Shown here in pieces: positions 1-16,200 of a stretch of 64,000 nt of DNA (position 1 is the stretch's first letter; each line of letters starts with the position of its first letter). A program made the position numbers and the translations under genes. Source of the DNA: Mesostigma viride. Taxonomy: Eukaryota > Streptophyta > Mesostigmatophyceae > Mesostigmatales > Mesostigmataceae. Under the pieces are notes generated by a model. It worked only from the letters and a program-made list of their open reading frames with translations. It was not told the origin of the DNA and made no database searches. The stretch spans positions 724,712 to 788,711 of the forward strand of contig RPFO01000164.1 of NCBI GenBank assembly GCA_009746045.1. Reading direction: 5' to 3'.

Positions 1-1305
1 GCACACGACACATGGGGAGAAATCAGCCACAAGACTAGTACGGATCCATTATGACACACACTAGGTGTTCACGCAGTATAACGGCGTATGATTACCATGA
101 TGACGTACCCATGTCAGACGACCAACATTACGGGCACACTGCCAGTGACTGGATAAGAACTAGGGCGGACAATGTCATGCAAACTAACGATGCGAGCATA
201 TCTACGTCTGCTCAATCTAACACGGAAATATGAACAACCACCTTGTACATAGTTGTCTCACTTAATAAATGCATGAAATAATTTGCAGCAGCGCTCTAGT
301 TTCTGCAGGAGGGGTAATATCCCCAGGCAAAATTGGCTTGGTAACAGGCGCAGACCCCAGGGGGCGTCTGCGGATGGACGGCACCCGCCCTATTGCATAA
401 TGGGGGCTGTGGAGCCAGTAGCCAGTCGGCGGCTCTGCCCTGGCCCTCACCCGAATAAAGCCCCAGCTAGTCCACTCGTTTACTGCCACGTACACGTTTC
501 ATTCGGCTCGTTCCGATAGATTCGTTGCCACGGGGCATGCCTATGGCGACTGGAATGTCCAACTTCGTGGCGTTTCCCTGCCCACTATTGTGCCTCGCTT
601 AAAGCACCCTAGTATAAAATCGGTGTCAACATAAGTCTGTGGTAGTAGGATTAAGGATAGTAGGTAGTACCTGTAGCAAAACTGAGCTGGTATTTGCAAG
701 CGACAGTAGAACCCCCCCGCAAACAGCCAGGAAATATGGGGGGCAGCTTTCGGGAGCCCCAGTGCATGGCGGGGCCTCAGGCAAGGCCTAGCATGTAGGG
801 GCCCGCCAGGTTGGCTTCCGGCGGTGGGCACACGACCCTGAATTGCATATGTGGGGTATGGAAAAATTAGGCCATCGGTGCGGTTCTGGGCTGCCAGAAT
901 CGTTACCCCTTTCTCAGCATATCAGCTAAACCCAACTTATGTACCTCAGTACCAGTGAATCGTCGAGGCAGGTAGCAGCTGTATATGCCGGCTTTATATC
1001 TGGATAATGATTAAAAAGAATAAACACAGAGCCCGGGTGCGGCCCAACCACCACCCGAGCTTATCCTATGCTAGGCTTTTTGATAAGGAAAGAACATGTA
1101 TAGGACATCATACCGTGGATGCGCCCCCCATTTGTATATATCTCACGACAACCAGACCGTACTTACCATCCGGTAACCTGCCCACATTCAGCGGCAAGAG
1201 CATCTGAGCACAAACCTGCCATGGCAAAACCACGCCACGGCACAGCGCTCTCGTGCATATCAAATATCCCAGCACACACCCACCATAAACCCCCCGCGCG
1301 CTCAC
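1..1305. other. No confident gene
   Basis: I see no recognisable coding sequence. The preceding minus-strand gene must continue here or beyond the window, because its third exon ends at a consensus donor at 1306. One possible small exon lies at 1167-1203 on the minus strand: it follows a CTCAG acceptor, is open in the right phase and ends at a good GTAAGT donor. It does not carry the double-histidine motif I would expect, so I do not assert it. Confidence 0.4.
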
Positions 1306-2878
1306 CTGGTGCATGAACGTGGCGACAGGGTCGTTCGGTGTGAGCTTCACATGCATCCCGTAGTGCATGCGGCAGTCGATCGCTTCCATGCACCGCGCGA
1401 ACTGGAGTCCGCGCGCGTCCACGCCCTCGCCCTCCCCGTAGCACAGGAAGGTGTCGTTGCCGCACAGCGATGGCTGGCTGTCAGGGTAGTAGCGCGCCGT
1501 ATCCGCCGTGCCGCAGACCGCGTCATACCCGCTGGGGACCTCGGGGCGGGCCAGGGGGATCAGGGGGGCGTCCGACCGGGACCCATTGATCTGGCGCACA
1601 TAACAGGGACAGGTGGCAGCAGCCGGTGACAAGGGGATGCAATTGAGGTACACACAAATGCAGGTGGCTTTAAGGTAGAGTTGGTTCGGATAATGATAGA
1701 GCAACACATTCGCGGGAAACATTGCCCACAATTTGGATGATACACTAAAGCAATAGTTTATCTAAGCATTACTTCCTTCACTGAACACTCTTTTCCTGAC
1801 CCCGACTATTAGCCAAGGTGATGATATGAGATTTAGCCAATAATACCCAGATGTGTAGGGCTTATGAGGGAACCCAGGCCGTCTGAACAGACGATTCGAT
1901 TCCCAGCACGCCGGAGGGAAGGGCAGATACAGCCGAGGGTGCCACGTACCAGGATGCGGCCGACCATAGCGTTGTGCACATGGCAGTAGTAGAAGATCTC
2001 CCGGATGTTGGGGTCCGTAATGGTCAGCGTTATGGTGCTGCCGCCCGCAAAGCTTGCCGTCTGCAGCCATTCGGCGCGCGGGTACTTGAAGAAGGAGACG
2101 TAGACGCCGAGGGGGTAGGCCTGGCCCGTGATGAAGTACTGCGCGCCCAGGGTGTCCCCCAGGTTCTTGCCCGCGTCCTCAGGGTGCAGCGCAAAGCCCA
2201 GAGGGTGGTACCAGTTGCTGGGGTCATTCTGTGATCAGGTTTTCAGCAGCAGTCAGGCATGATGTCACGTGGTGGCAGAACATCAGTGGCACAGAAACGA
2301 TCATTCCTGGCTGTGACAGCCTTTCTGAAGATGCAATTAGCAAGGAATCGCGTCAGGATTCTGATAAGCGCCCTGCCTTGAAGCTAAACCGTGGGGCAGC
2401 AAAAAGCATTGCCTTCCAGTCATTAAAAACTCAGGGACGTCGGAGCGCCCGCCAGGAGGAGGATGACTATGCTGCGATAGCAAATAAACTATCCACGACT
2501 CGCCCGCACGAGAGTCGAAACAAGATTCCCTGGATAGTTGCAGACAGGAAACTCCACAGTAAGAGACAATATTGTCATCCTGCCTGTAAGACCCTGATGC
2601 AACCCCACGCTACAGCACAGCAGTGCCACGACCGCTTGATGAAAAGCGCCATCACTAGCATGATATCCTTATCGAACCTGAACGAACGTATACTCCTTGT
2701 TCAGATCCATGGTCAACGTTGGGGAGAGTCCCTCGTAGCCCTTAACCACAAAGTTCCCCGTTTCTTCGGCAGCTAGGAACTCGACCCCAAAATCAAATGC
2801 ATTGTCACCTTGCACAGAAAATTCCAAAGCGACGACATGGGCAAAGAGGAGGAAGGCTCCCAAAGCGAGGACTTTCAT
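1306..2878 (-). CDS. Secreted cupredoxin-like / DUF305-like protein, 3' end missing
   Basis: Exons at 2678-2878, 1950-2228 and 1306-1590 join in phase 0 and give 255 residues. The start at 2878 opens a hydrophobic signal peptide (MKVLALGAFLLFAHVVA), so the protein is probably secreted or luminal. Residues 20-160 look like a cupredoxin: a His in the motif NWYHPL (about residue 75) and a C-H-V-H-N-A-M run (Cys149, His152, Met155) with the Cys-x2-His-x2-Met spacing of a type 1 copper site. Exon 3 contains CMEAIDCRM and ends in DPVATFMHQ, which resembles the start of a DUF305 domain; the family normally continues with a double-histidine segment, not seen here. Donors read GTTCGA, GTACGT and GTGAGC. 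A copper-binding or copper-dependent role is inferred from the ligands only. The last exon or exons are unassigned. Confidence 0.72.
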
Positions 2879-3554
2879 GATGGCAAATCGAGAGGGGACT
2901 CAGAGGCGTAACCTCAAGGCCTGAGCACTTTAGGTTTCGTCCCGTCGAATGCAAAACAGTGTGCCAACCGCAATGGTGGACGATGCGTAGGAGCGGGTCC
3001 CAATGCCCGAACCCACACCCTGGAGTTCGGCAACTTACCTGGCGCAAGGCTAGCAGACAATATACGAAACGCATCGTCGCACAGGACAGGACAAGGGACA
3101 GGACAGGAGAGGGCAGGACAGGACTGAAAGATCTAGAGTTGCACGTACATATGTAGTCGACAAATCTCATAAAACCTGGGGGTCACTTATCAGCAAAATC
3201 ATTGCCCCTCTAGAGCAAAACTGCATGATGACAGCTCGACTACGGCAGCAATCAAAATTGCAAGTTATCACCAGAAAAATGCCTAATGCGCCTGGCTCAA
3301 CTTCAAGACTTCTGCTAGCAGCTATGTCCTACGTCACTATTTTACATTCCACAGGAGGACCAGGGGAGGACTGCACAAAACGAAGCTAGGGATGGCGCGG
3401 CGCCACACGCGTTTTACCGCCATTGGTACAGGTCGACAGATATTTTTCCTGATCTTTTCGCCACTATTGAACTCCCCAAGACGAACTGGTTCGGCTATGT
3501 CAACCATCCCCCGTTCGAGATCATCACCTTCGACGCCTCACATTCTCATTAAAC
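2879..3554. other. Intergenic spacer between divergent genes
   Basis: This spacer separates the minus-strand cupredoxin-like gene from the plus-strand plastid-protein gene, so it should hold both promoters. It contains a short imperfect GGACAGGACA repeat at about 3083-3125. I recognise no coding sequence. Confidence 0.4.
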
Positions 3555-5095
3555 ATGGCTAGCCTGTGCATGGTATCTTCTTTGGCTGCGATCAGGGTCG
3601 TGTTTCCTGCCAAGAAGGTCGGAACGCATGCCGTTGCCCAGAAGAAAGTGCAATATGCACGCCATCGGACGGTGGCGATGGCGGGTGGTCAAGAGGAGGG
3701 TTACGTCGATTACGAGTCGAAATCGAAAACGTAAGCAATCTCCAAGAATCGCGATTTTTAATGTTAATTTAACTCATTATCGATGCAGGTGCTGTCATTT
3801 ACGGAAGTGTTAGATGCGTGACTGGCAGAGAAAGCCAGGGCTGAGTCATTGGACACTTCTAGGTTTGTTTTGTAGGACTGGCAGGTATCAATCTCGTAAG
3901 AAATTGCGACCGGATCTAAAGAGCCTGGCTTGATATCATATGCTTTAGGAGTTTGTATTCTATTGCAGCCTTACGTTTTCGGAGACGCGATTCCTCCCAG
4001 AAGCTTACGGCGGGTCTTTTATTGAAATTCCATGTGTCATATAAACCGTTAGCTTGATCAACCCTGCAGTTATGTTCTTCGTGGCCTTCTTGCAGTGTTT
4101 TTCCTGCCGAAGCCTGTGACGAGCTTGGAGGGGAGTTCTGCGAGCCTTCCTGGAAGGAGAGCGAAGGAGTCGGGAGGGAAGTGATTTTGGAAAAGAAGGC
4201 GGGAGGCTCCATGCGCACTAGCACTCCCCCACGGAACCTGCCAGATCGTGCTGAGGTCGACTACGCCAGCAACAAGAAGACGTACGTAATGTGAAGGGCT
4301 ATTTATGCGGCCTGGTGACAGGGCATGAAGGGTGAGAAGAGATATCGTCTCTGTGAAACCCAAAAGAGAGATCACCCCCCTTATAACACCGTCCATGTCA
4401 ATTAGTGTTACATATTTAAGTGTGTTTATGCAAGTTGTGTTACATACGCTACATTCGATATCTCCCCTTCAATCGGTCTTTCAAGTCGACTGCAGTCTTT
4501 CCCCCCTAGTTCCGAGATTCAAAAAGTAGCAGGTGGAAGCTCCTTATTTCATCGAGATTGGCACAAGTCTGTGCTTCTAATGATTAACTGACGACTCACG
4601 GCAGCAGGAAGTACATGCACTTTTCAAGCATGTGTAACACTAATCAAGATGCGGCGTATAGTGTTTGTTTGCAATTACAGCGTGTAACGTTATTCACAGT
4701 CGGCGTGGCGCCAAGAGTCGCTACATCCGTTTGACATGGACAGTGTACAACGTAGCTTGCGTACGACGTGTTTTTCATATGGTACCGTTCCTTGTAAAAT
4801 TCCAACATCTATCATATTAGTCATAAGCGGATGTGAACGGTTTGGACTGCACTCGTGGTAGCTTATCACGTGGCAAAAATCTCGGGCTGCGTTTTTTTGA
4901 AGAAGGTTAAAGGTAGCTAAGGGCTTCACACGCACCGACTGACAAACTGCCACTTGCTCGGCTATGGATCTGTCAAATCTGTGATGGCAATGCATCTCTT
5001 TCCCCCGCAGGGTGTTTGCCGCTGATGCTTGCGACACCCTCGGCGGTGAATTCTGCGAGCCCAGCTACCAAGAGAACGTTGGAAAGAGCGCTTAA
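3555..5095 (+). CDS. Probable plastid-targeted small protein with duplicated ACDxLGGEFCEPS module
   Basis: Exons 3555-3730, 4096-4281 and 5011-5095 join with two phase-2 introns (GTAAGC...GCAG and GTACGT...GCAG) into 148 residues plus TAA; the length divides exactly by three. The N-terminus (MASLCMVSSLAAIRVVFPAKK, low in acidic residues, rich in S/A/R/K) looks like a chloroplast transit peptide. The mature part has two copies of a Cys-containing module, KTVFPAEACDELGGEFCEPS at about residues 58-77 and KTVFAADACDTLGGEFCEPS at about 120-139, each with two cysteines. Both introns cut at the same Lys-Thr codon of the module, so exon 2 arose by exon duplication. I do not recognise the family; a thylakoid or stromal role is inference from the leader only. 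The gene model itself is well supported. Confidence 0.75.
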
Positions 5096-5704
5096 GCGCA
5101 GCATGCCGTGCTGATGCTGGCCATGGATGGAAGGCAGCTGGATTGTGACATAAGGGTAGCTGCGTGCATGCTGCCCTGAACGATAAAGCCCTGGGTGGCA
5201 GGGTGGTCACAAAAGCCATCTCCGCTGCAGGCATGAGGATTGGCTTTTATGTACATTTTGGAAATGGTCTGTTGTCGATAATAATAGCCGAGCTTGGTAT
5301 TGGTGTCTGGACAAGGTTTGATTGTAAAGCGGACTCTGGGCTGCCAAGGACACAGCATCATGGCTGCTCCAGTGTTGCACTTGAATGGCGAGTTCTGCTT
5401 AATTTCAGCTCTCGCGTTGTTACTTCAGACGTTGGTTCTGATCATGTATTGGGCCAGCAAGCAGCTCGAAGAAACCTTAAAGCAAGTGAATATGTTGATA
5501 ACAACAGGAATGACAAAGAGAGCGCTCTAAACGCACTTGTTTCCGAAATGTCTATTTTCATAACTATTATTTTGTAAATTTATATTGTAAGTAAGTACTT
5601 GCGTGTCATGCGCATGGGCATGCATGCCACAGAGAGAGAGTCTGTACTAATTAATCAATTAGTACAGACTCGTGCTCCCGTTGGGGAGTCACGGAGCATT
5701 AACT
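5096..5704. other. 3' flank with perfect hairpin
   Basis: No gene is seen. A near-perfect inverted repeat lies at about 5639-5672: arms GAGTCTGTACTAATT and its complement around AATC. The sequence just after it (TGCTCCCGTTGGGGAGTCAC) recurs in inverted form near 7050, so this is probably repeat-derived. Confidence 0.5.
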
Positions 5705-6190
5705 TTAGTACTCCTACACACACAGATCTCGAATGATTTATCTAGTACAAAATCCGAATGGCTTGCATCACTCCCCGGAAAGGAGAACTTTTGCCGTTGG
5801 ACTGTAGGTGTCAGCTGGCGATGCCTTAGGATCAGGAGACGTCCGTCCTATAGTCAGCAAAAGAGGGTGCGAGAGGTCCCCAGTTCGATTCCGGCCTGGA
5901 TTCATTTGCAGATCGCGTTTTCAGCGGACCGGCACTGAACGCAAATGTTTTTCACCTTTGCGGCGTGGTGTACTGGAGGCCCCAACCACCATCTCCTCAG
6001 TTTGGACACTAGTCTCCAACCCCACCGCCCTCGCCTCCAGGCCCAGACAGTCCAGCCAGGTCTGAATGTGCTCGGGGCGCGCGATATCGATGAGGGTGGT
6101 GTCATCCGCATAAATCATGCGTTTTCCGCGGCCCGGCACTGAACGCAAAGGTTTTCACCTTTGCGGAGTGTCTGATCAGAATAAATCAGG
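5705..6190 (+). repeat. tRNA-related interspersed repeat (SINE-like), copy 1
   Basis: The stretch 5705-5985 is closely similar to the reverse complement of about 61090-61375. It contains a Pol III-like B box (AGTTCGATTCC at about 5882) and, roughly 35 bases upstream, TATAGTCAGC, which fits a degenerate A box. A short inverted repeat (GCAAAGG...CCTTTGC) follows. The 3' portion, about 48 bases from GCGTTTTC to CTTTGCGG, occurs twice (5914-5965 and 6117-6172) with a reverse-transcriptase fragment between the copies. A tRNA-derived SINE is the best reading; a non-autonomous DNA element is possible. Confidence 0.6.
5987..6122 (-). pseudogene. LINE reverse-transcriptase fragment (YADD box)
   Basis: The minus strand reads IYADDTTLIDIARPEHIQTW and continues for about 45 residues. 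YADD preceded by a hydrophobic residue is the catalytic motif C of non-LTR reverse transcriptases, followed by the usual helix. Only this piece is present; there is no motif A or B. It differs from the YLDD enzyme at 58-60 kb, so a second LINE family exists in this genome. Confidence 0.7.
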
Positions 6191-8190
6191 TCGGCCAGGC
6201 GGTAGTCTGCATCATATGCCCTCGCCAACCATATGGTCACAGTTACATCGTTTTTCCCGTCTTTGTTCTTATCGTGTTGATTTCATCACGACTCTTGTTG
6301 AACTCTTGCAGCGTTTATTGGTCAAAGACTATGACCGAGCCGTTATGCTCCGTCAAGTCCGATGTTTTTTGCAACGTCACCCACATCTGTTCGGTGCTGC
6401 CCCTTGGCACAAGCTCGATCTACAAACAGGTCGTGGACCGGCTGGATCGCATAGTATCTGAGCCGCACATCTGAACCCTGTGATGCCAGATCTCCTTTGC
6501 GGCCGTTCCAAGCTTGGCACTGGATTCGTTGTCCACATCGTCGCGTCGCTGCCGCAACACGATGTTTTCTGGCATCCGCGGGCTTTTGGTTCCCGCCGCA
6601 CATTTGAAAGTGCTGTCCTCCGGCTTTTTGCCTTTGCACCGTGTGCAGTTCTTGGACGTTTGGAATCATGGCATGGCTAACGTGATGACTGACTAGCTAG
6701 ACCTTTTCAGTGGTTTTCCATTTGCGGGTATTTCCTCGTAAATGGTGGGAGAGCGATCGCAGCAATGGTGCTCACCACTAGACACTCCCGGCCAGCTAGG
6801 CTCGAAACACACGCCCTGATCAAGCATGCTGTTTCCGGCCCCACCGTCTAGGTCATCTAGTCGCTCCACACGTAAGCCAGCCATAATTTCAATGCACAAG
6901 GATACACATTTCCATCACCATTCATCTTCATCATCCTGAACGACTCGAAAACGCGGAAAAGATAACGGCAGGCTCGAGCTACCATGGTCCGGATTCTCCC
7001 GATTTCTGGCCTGCGCTGGTTGTCTCTTTGATATGGTCACTACCCAAGGTGACTCCCCAACGGGGGCACGAATTAATTTAGTAACTAGAGGGGTTGTCTC
7101 CTTGATATAACCCGGGGGCTATACTGAGCTGTCCTCTACTGTAATGCATGGCGGACGAGGCGGTAGTGTCAAAGAGCAGCTATCCTCAGGGGCAATAACC
7201 TCCACCTGTGGACTTCTTCCCGGCATTCTACCAATGGCCGGGCCGCGGGGTCCGTGGGGAGAAAACAGGAGCAAGCCCCACAGGAACTGAAGGTGCTTAT
7301 CACAGACGCCAACCCATTAATTTCTCCTAGTGTCTATGATGCGGGCGCGGAGTACAGATAATCGATCCCAGAAGCCGGCTGCAGATCAAGCCATTGCGTC
7401 ACATCTAGGTCCGGACTTGATCGACATATAGGTCCGGGTCGCGCGGCCGCGTTCGTGCGGGGCGCGAACACGTTTGCCAGTGGGTTGCGAGGGCCGGAAA
7501 AGGGGACCCTGCCATAGGAGGATCGAGGTGCCCAATGGGGGCACGAGTTACACTATGGGGGGTTGAAGGTTCCTTTACTTTGTATCGGCACGCAGTCACG
7601 TGTTAGTTAATTAATTAGGGCAATACACTGAATGTGTTTAATCTTGATTTTGGTAGCTAGCCAACATCGTAATTACTTGGAGAATATGCCACACGCACTC
7701 GCTGCTTGTTATTATGAATTCACTGAAATAATACACTACACAGAAATGCTGGTACAAATACAGAACGCGTTCCTAATTTGCAGACATTGCTGCAAGAGCA
7801 AGCAGTAGCAGTGGCCAGGAGGAAAAAAGGGCCCTGCCAATTCTGCTTTCGATGAAACATGGAGGAAACACTCCCATTTCTGCTGGGTGAAGGAGGCAGC
7901 GAAATCCTGTGTGCACAGCAACCATCATTAACTATGCGGGCCAAAAGAAACGAGGGCCGCATGATGACAGCTGAATAGCCGGCTGCCCACAGGCGATGTG
8001 TCGCAATGTTAAAGTATGCTGCGCTGACCATTGCCCCACCAAAAACGGCATGCCGTCATCGTCATGGTGACCTTCTTGCAAGATACTTCGAATTTGTGCC
8101 GAGAATGGCCCATGATCGTTGGAGGACAACGAAGCGAGCAAAAATGGGCTCTGTCCCAGATATCAAACCTGGCTAGGCGGAGGGCCTGCC
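6191..8190. other. Intergenic, repeat remnants, no confident gene
   Basis: Sequence around 6990-7110 (TTCTCCCGATTTCTGGCCTG and a GTTGTCTC(T/C)TTGATAT run) recurs near 19110-19150. The stretch 7555-7620 ends in ACGCAGTCACGTG plus a TTAA run and is an inverted relative of 20006-20060. The minus strand at about 6640-6480 is open with a CxxC and an Arg-rich segment (NCTRCKGKKPED, then LRQRRDD), possibly a Zn-binding TE-associated domain, but it frameshifts and I do not call it a gene. Confidence 0.45.
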
Positions 8191-11496
<3,306 letters not shown>

Positions 11497-12660
11497 GGCC
11501 ATGGTCACAACGGGCAGCCAGCCCAAGCATCGACTTCAATGTCTTCTTCCAATCTGAGCAGCCTTCCTGGGAAACTGCTAAACCCTTACCCCTGCTAACA
11601 CGTCAAGACACAAGACCGCCATATCGCTCTTGAAATGTGGGCTCGCCTTTTTCACTGAAAATTCGTGCGAACTGTTGCGTCCTGAAAATTTTGTTCGTAA
11701 CGCCAAAATCGGAAATATTCCGCACCAACTTCATCATTGTGGCTTGCCAACTTCCAAGTGCCCACCATTTTCCCGGTATCATTCGCATATGCATTTGCGG
11801 ATACTTGGAGTACTTAATTTTCTGACAACAACAACAATCTCCATGATATCATGGAAGTCAGGGTGAACGGCTCTTCTGTGCTTCTGTTTGTAGATGTTCG
11901 TATAAACTTGGAGTGGTATCGCCAGTAGACTAGTCGTTGTTATGTGACGTTATAATTACTCGACCCGACGACCGACGTGGTGCATGGGGACCACACCACA
12001 AATTCACAATGAGAGTCCGCGTGGTTCGGTTCCGCCGCGTCGGACGTTCCAACGGGACGGGATTACGGAATTAGTCTGTGACAACGGTTACAGACGTGCA
12101 GCCCTCGTACAGCCTGTCTGGAGTAGACTGGAGTCTGTAACTTGGATCGTGCGTGCTCACGTGCCCGCGCCCCGACGCTCCCCAACCCGGGGAGAACGCA
12201 AGTGCTTACGACTGCAGGGCCAACGCATATTACTAATAAGCACCCACATTACGCTTAGCCATGCATATTGTGCGAGTATTGCGCCACACTGGTGGGATTT
12301 ATGGTCTGCCGAGAAGCTCGTACTCAAAAGCGAAACCATCATCATGTGTGGTTTAGCTCTCTAATGCGGTGGTGGTATACCTGCGCTATAGGCAGAGAAG
12401 TGTAGCTCACACAGGCCACACGGCCATTAGGCTCGCCCCGTCTTTGTAAGGTGTTTGGTGCTCTGAATAGCATCGAATCAATCGAATTCCCGCAGCCTCG
12501 GTCCTTAATTGTGAGCTGATTCCCTCCGAGGAGGATAACTCCCAACGAAGTGCCGTCACCGCTTGTACGGCGGTAAAATTTACGTCCGCAATAGCGTGGA
12601 AGACGAGGATCTATCAGAATATTGAATTCAGAAAGTTTGCATATTGTTTGTTGACAACAA
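11497..12660. other. Divergent intergenic region between LSM1 and the oxidase
   Basis: This region must hold the promoters of both divergently transcribed genes. I see no convincing coding sequence or recognised motif. Confidence 0.4.
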
Positions 12661-13209
12661 ATGGCGGGAGAAGACGTGTCTGTTTATGACGTATGTGTAA
12701 TAGGCGTTGGTGCTATGGGATCCGCCGCTTGCAGCCACCTGGCATCCAGGGGCCTGTCCGTACTCGGCTTGGAGCAGTTCGACATCCCGAACGCACGCGG
12801 GAGTAGCCATGGTAAGGAGCGTGGCAAGCCTGGGGCGGGGGCAAGTCGTACTGCTAATCCCTAATTGCGAAACTCATGCGCTCGTGCCGAGCTCCGAGTT
12901 TCTTTATGCGGGCATCGATGGTTCAGGTTCTGCTGCTTTAGCGGATAGAGCGCTCGACTTGCTGCATCGAAGCCATGCGTGCACTCCCAATGCCTACGTG
13001 CCTGGCTCTAGCGCATAAATCTATGACAGCTGGCATGAACCTTGTGTACGCACCTGTCTACCGCCATCTCCATCCCGCCCACTTGTTGATACTCAGCCTG
13101 GCACGCGGCAATTGCACTTGGTCGATATCCCTCAATCAACGTGTGCCGAGTATGACATGCGGGCGCTATTGCTGAGTCCCATGACGTGGCAACGCGCAAG
13201 GCTGTAGGG

Positions 13210-13253
<44 letters not shown>

Positions 13254-16200
13254 GCCGATTGGCTCCCACCTGTCCTCCAGTACAACGCGCTGGGTGCTCG
13301 CAGTGGCCGTGTTGCCTGGATTCACCCATGAATGCATGCATGCATGATGCATGCATGCACACCCCCTACTCCCCACGCACCCCCGTGTCGCCACCTGGCA
13401 GGGCACACGAGGATCATCCGTCTCGCCTACTTTGAGTCCCCCGCGTACACGCCCCTCGCCAAGAGGTCCATCCAGCTGTGGCGGGAGCTAGAAGAAGCGA
13501 CGGGCCAGCAGGGGCAGCTGCTGCACACCACGGGCGCGTTGGATATTGGCCCCCCCCACTCGGTGGTGTTCTCCCAAGCGCACGCCTCATGCCTCCAGCA
13601 TGGGCTGCCCCATGAGGTACTGGATGGCAAGCAAGTGCGGGAGCGGTGGCCAGCATTAAGCGGCATGCCGGATGGGTACATGGCCTGCTTTCAGGTGAGA
13701 ACGGGGGCCATCGACTCTCCCCCCCCCCCCCCCCCCCTCCCCTCCCCCGCCGCCCCCCCCTTCCACTTCCATGGTCATGCAATGCGTGGGTGATGGGTCC
13801 CTGATGGAATGATGTTCACGCACGCAGCACAACATCAAGCCATGCGTGGGTGATGGGTCCCTAATGGAATGATGTTCATGCACGCAGCACAACATCAAGC
13901 CATGCGTGGGTGATGGGTCCCTAATGGAATGATGTTCACGCACGCAGCACAACATCAAGCCATGCGTGGGTGATGGGTCCCTGATGGAATGATGTTCACG
14001 CACGCAGCACAACATCAAGCCATGCGTGGGTGATGGGTCCCTAATTGAATGATGTTCACGCACGCAGCACAACATCAAGCCATGCGTGGGTGATGGGTCC
14101 CTGATGGGATGATGTTCACGCACGCAGAACAACATCAAGCCATGCGTGGGTGATGGGTCCCTAATGGAATGATGTTCACGCACGCAGCACAACATCAAGC
14201 CATGCGTGGGTGATGGGTCCCTGATGGAATGATGTTCACGCACGCAGCACAACATCAAGCCATGCGTGGGTGATGGGTCCCTGATGGAATGATGTTCACG
14301 CACGCAGAACAACATCAAGCCATGCGTGGGTGATGGGTCCCTAATGGAATGATGTTCACGCACGCAGCACAACATCAAGCCATGCGTGGGTGATGGGTCC
14401 CTAATGGAATGATGTTCACGCACGCAGCACAACATCAAGCCATGCGTGGGTGATGGGTCCCTAATGGAATGATGTTCACGCACGCAGCGCAACATCAAGC
14501 CATGCGTGGGTGATGGGTCCCTGATGGAATGATGTTCACGCACGCAGCACAACATCAAGCCATGCGTGGGTGATGGGTCCCTAATTGAATGATGTTCACG
14601 CACGCAGCACAACATGCATTTGGCGTTGATAGGCCACATGAGCAGATGTGTGGATTCCACCCCTTCATTTATAGCACCCGAACCTTCTAGTGTCCTTGCT
14701 CCATGGCATCCATGCCCTATAAGTATCCATGCTGTATAGTGCCGCGCGGGGCCTATGGTGTACGTGCCCTATTGTCCCCGTGTCCTAAAGAGCCCATGTC
14801 CTATAGTGTCCATCCCGTGACCGTATGCCACAGCTGTCGATGTTCATGGGGAAATGTCATATGAGCTCTTCCGAGGCGACCCATAGTCCGGCTAGACAGC
14901 GCGCCGAGCGGGCCCCCATACGCCTGCAATGGGGCTTATCCTGGGTGTCACTACAGGCATGGATGTGAGTGTCGGTAGACGGAGGAACTCAAAGCCAAGT
15001 TGACTAATGCTGGCGCCTGGCGATGTCACAGGCTGGTCTGGTGCTGCCTCCTGGTCTGGTGTTGGTGCGAGGGAGACTGGGCCATGCGCGGTGCCAACCC
15101 TCACCTCTGGCTCACCCACCATAACAAACCCGAGCCGAGCATCTTCTTCTAGCTACATATGCTGGGCATTTGTAACTAGCCAGGGGCATGGTGACCTTGA
15201 TGAGGCGAGTGCATTGGCACCTGGCTTGGTCGATAGAGCCGAGAATTTGTGGTGTTGAGGCGTTGCACATCCACGGGCCACGCCGTTGATACGGACATTG
15301 CTCCCGTTTAAGGTCTTCGCTACTACCATGACAGGGTGCTGGGTGGGGACTGCCGTCAGAGCCTGCTGGCGTGGCTCCCCACTTTCCGCGCAACTGCCCT
15401 GTTGCCTCACGACCACCTGATTGCCCCGATCTCTGGAGGTGCAGAGACTGCTGTTTGCGCTGCCGTGCAGGCTCTTTTACTGACACTGCCATGCTGGTTG
15501 CCTTGTACTGACGCTGGCGTGCAGGCTCTTGCACTGACACTGCCATGCTGGCTGTCTTGTACTGACGCTGCCATGCTGGCTTTGTCGCACCAGGGCTGAT
15601 CGAGTGCTGTACAATTCCTCGCAGCGTTTCCGTCCTGGCGCGACAGAGCACTCTTTGCGGGCCTTTGAAAAAAAGTAGTCTGTAGCCCTGTTCACGTTAT
15701 GGGGTGCCTCCCTTCATGCACATATCCATTTTGCTTGTGCACCCATCCACACCCATCCCAGGGTGACGGTGGGATGCTGGCCGTTGAAGCCTGCGTGCGG
15801 GCCCACGCGGACAACGCGCGGCGACTGGGCGCCCACATCCATTCCAACGAGGAAGTGCTCAGCTATCGCCACGTGGGCGCTTCCGCAGATGCCAGCGACG
15901 CGGGTGGCACTAGCGACAACGCACTGATCCAAGTCACAACAAACCGCGGTGTCTACCGATGTCGTCACCTGTGCCTGACGGCGGGGCCCTGGACGGCCGC
16001 GGGGGGCGTGTGCCTGGTGCCGGAGCTTGCCCCGCTCCTGCAGGTGGAGCGCCAGGTGGTGGGCTGGTTTGCGCCGGTGGAGGAGGAGCAGGGGTGGAAG
16101 ATCACGCCGCAGCATCTGCCGGTGTTCATCATACAGGACGATGACGCGCGTGAATGGTGCGGCCCCCCTTGCCTTGTGTTTGTCATGGCCCACCCCCTGG

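Noticed and set aside
6343..6669. 108-codon minus-strand open frame
   Set aside because: The more plausible CxxC-bearing reading is in another frame and breaks; no domain secure.
12915..12985. tRNA-like sequence in intron 1 of the oxidase
   Set aside because: A D-arm-like stretch (TAGCGGATAGAGCGCTCGA) is present, but no T-arm or acceptor pairing follows; at most a SINE relic.
13656..14660. 334-codon protein with 20-residue repeats on the minus strand
   Set aside because: Translation of the 60-bp intronic minisatellite; the opposite strand carries the real gene.
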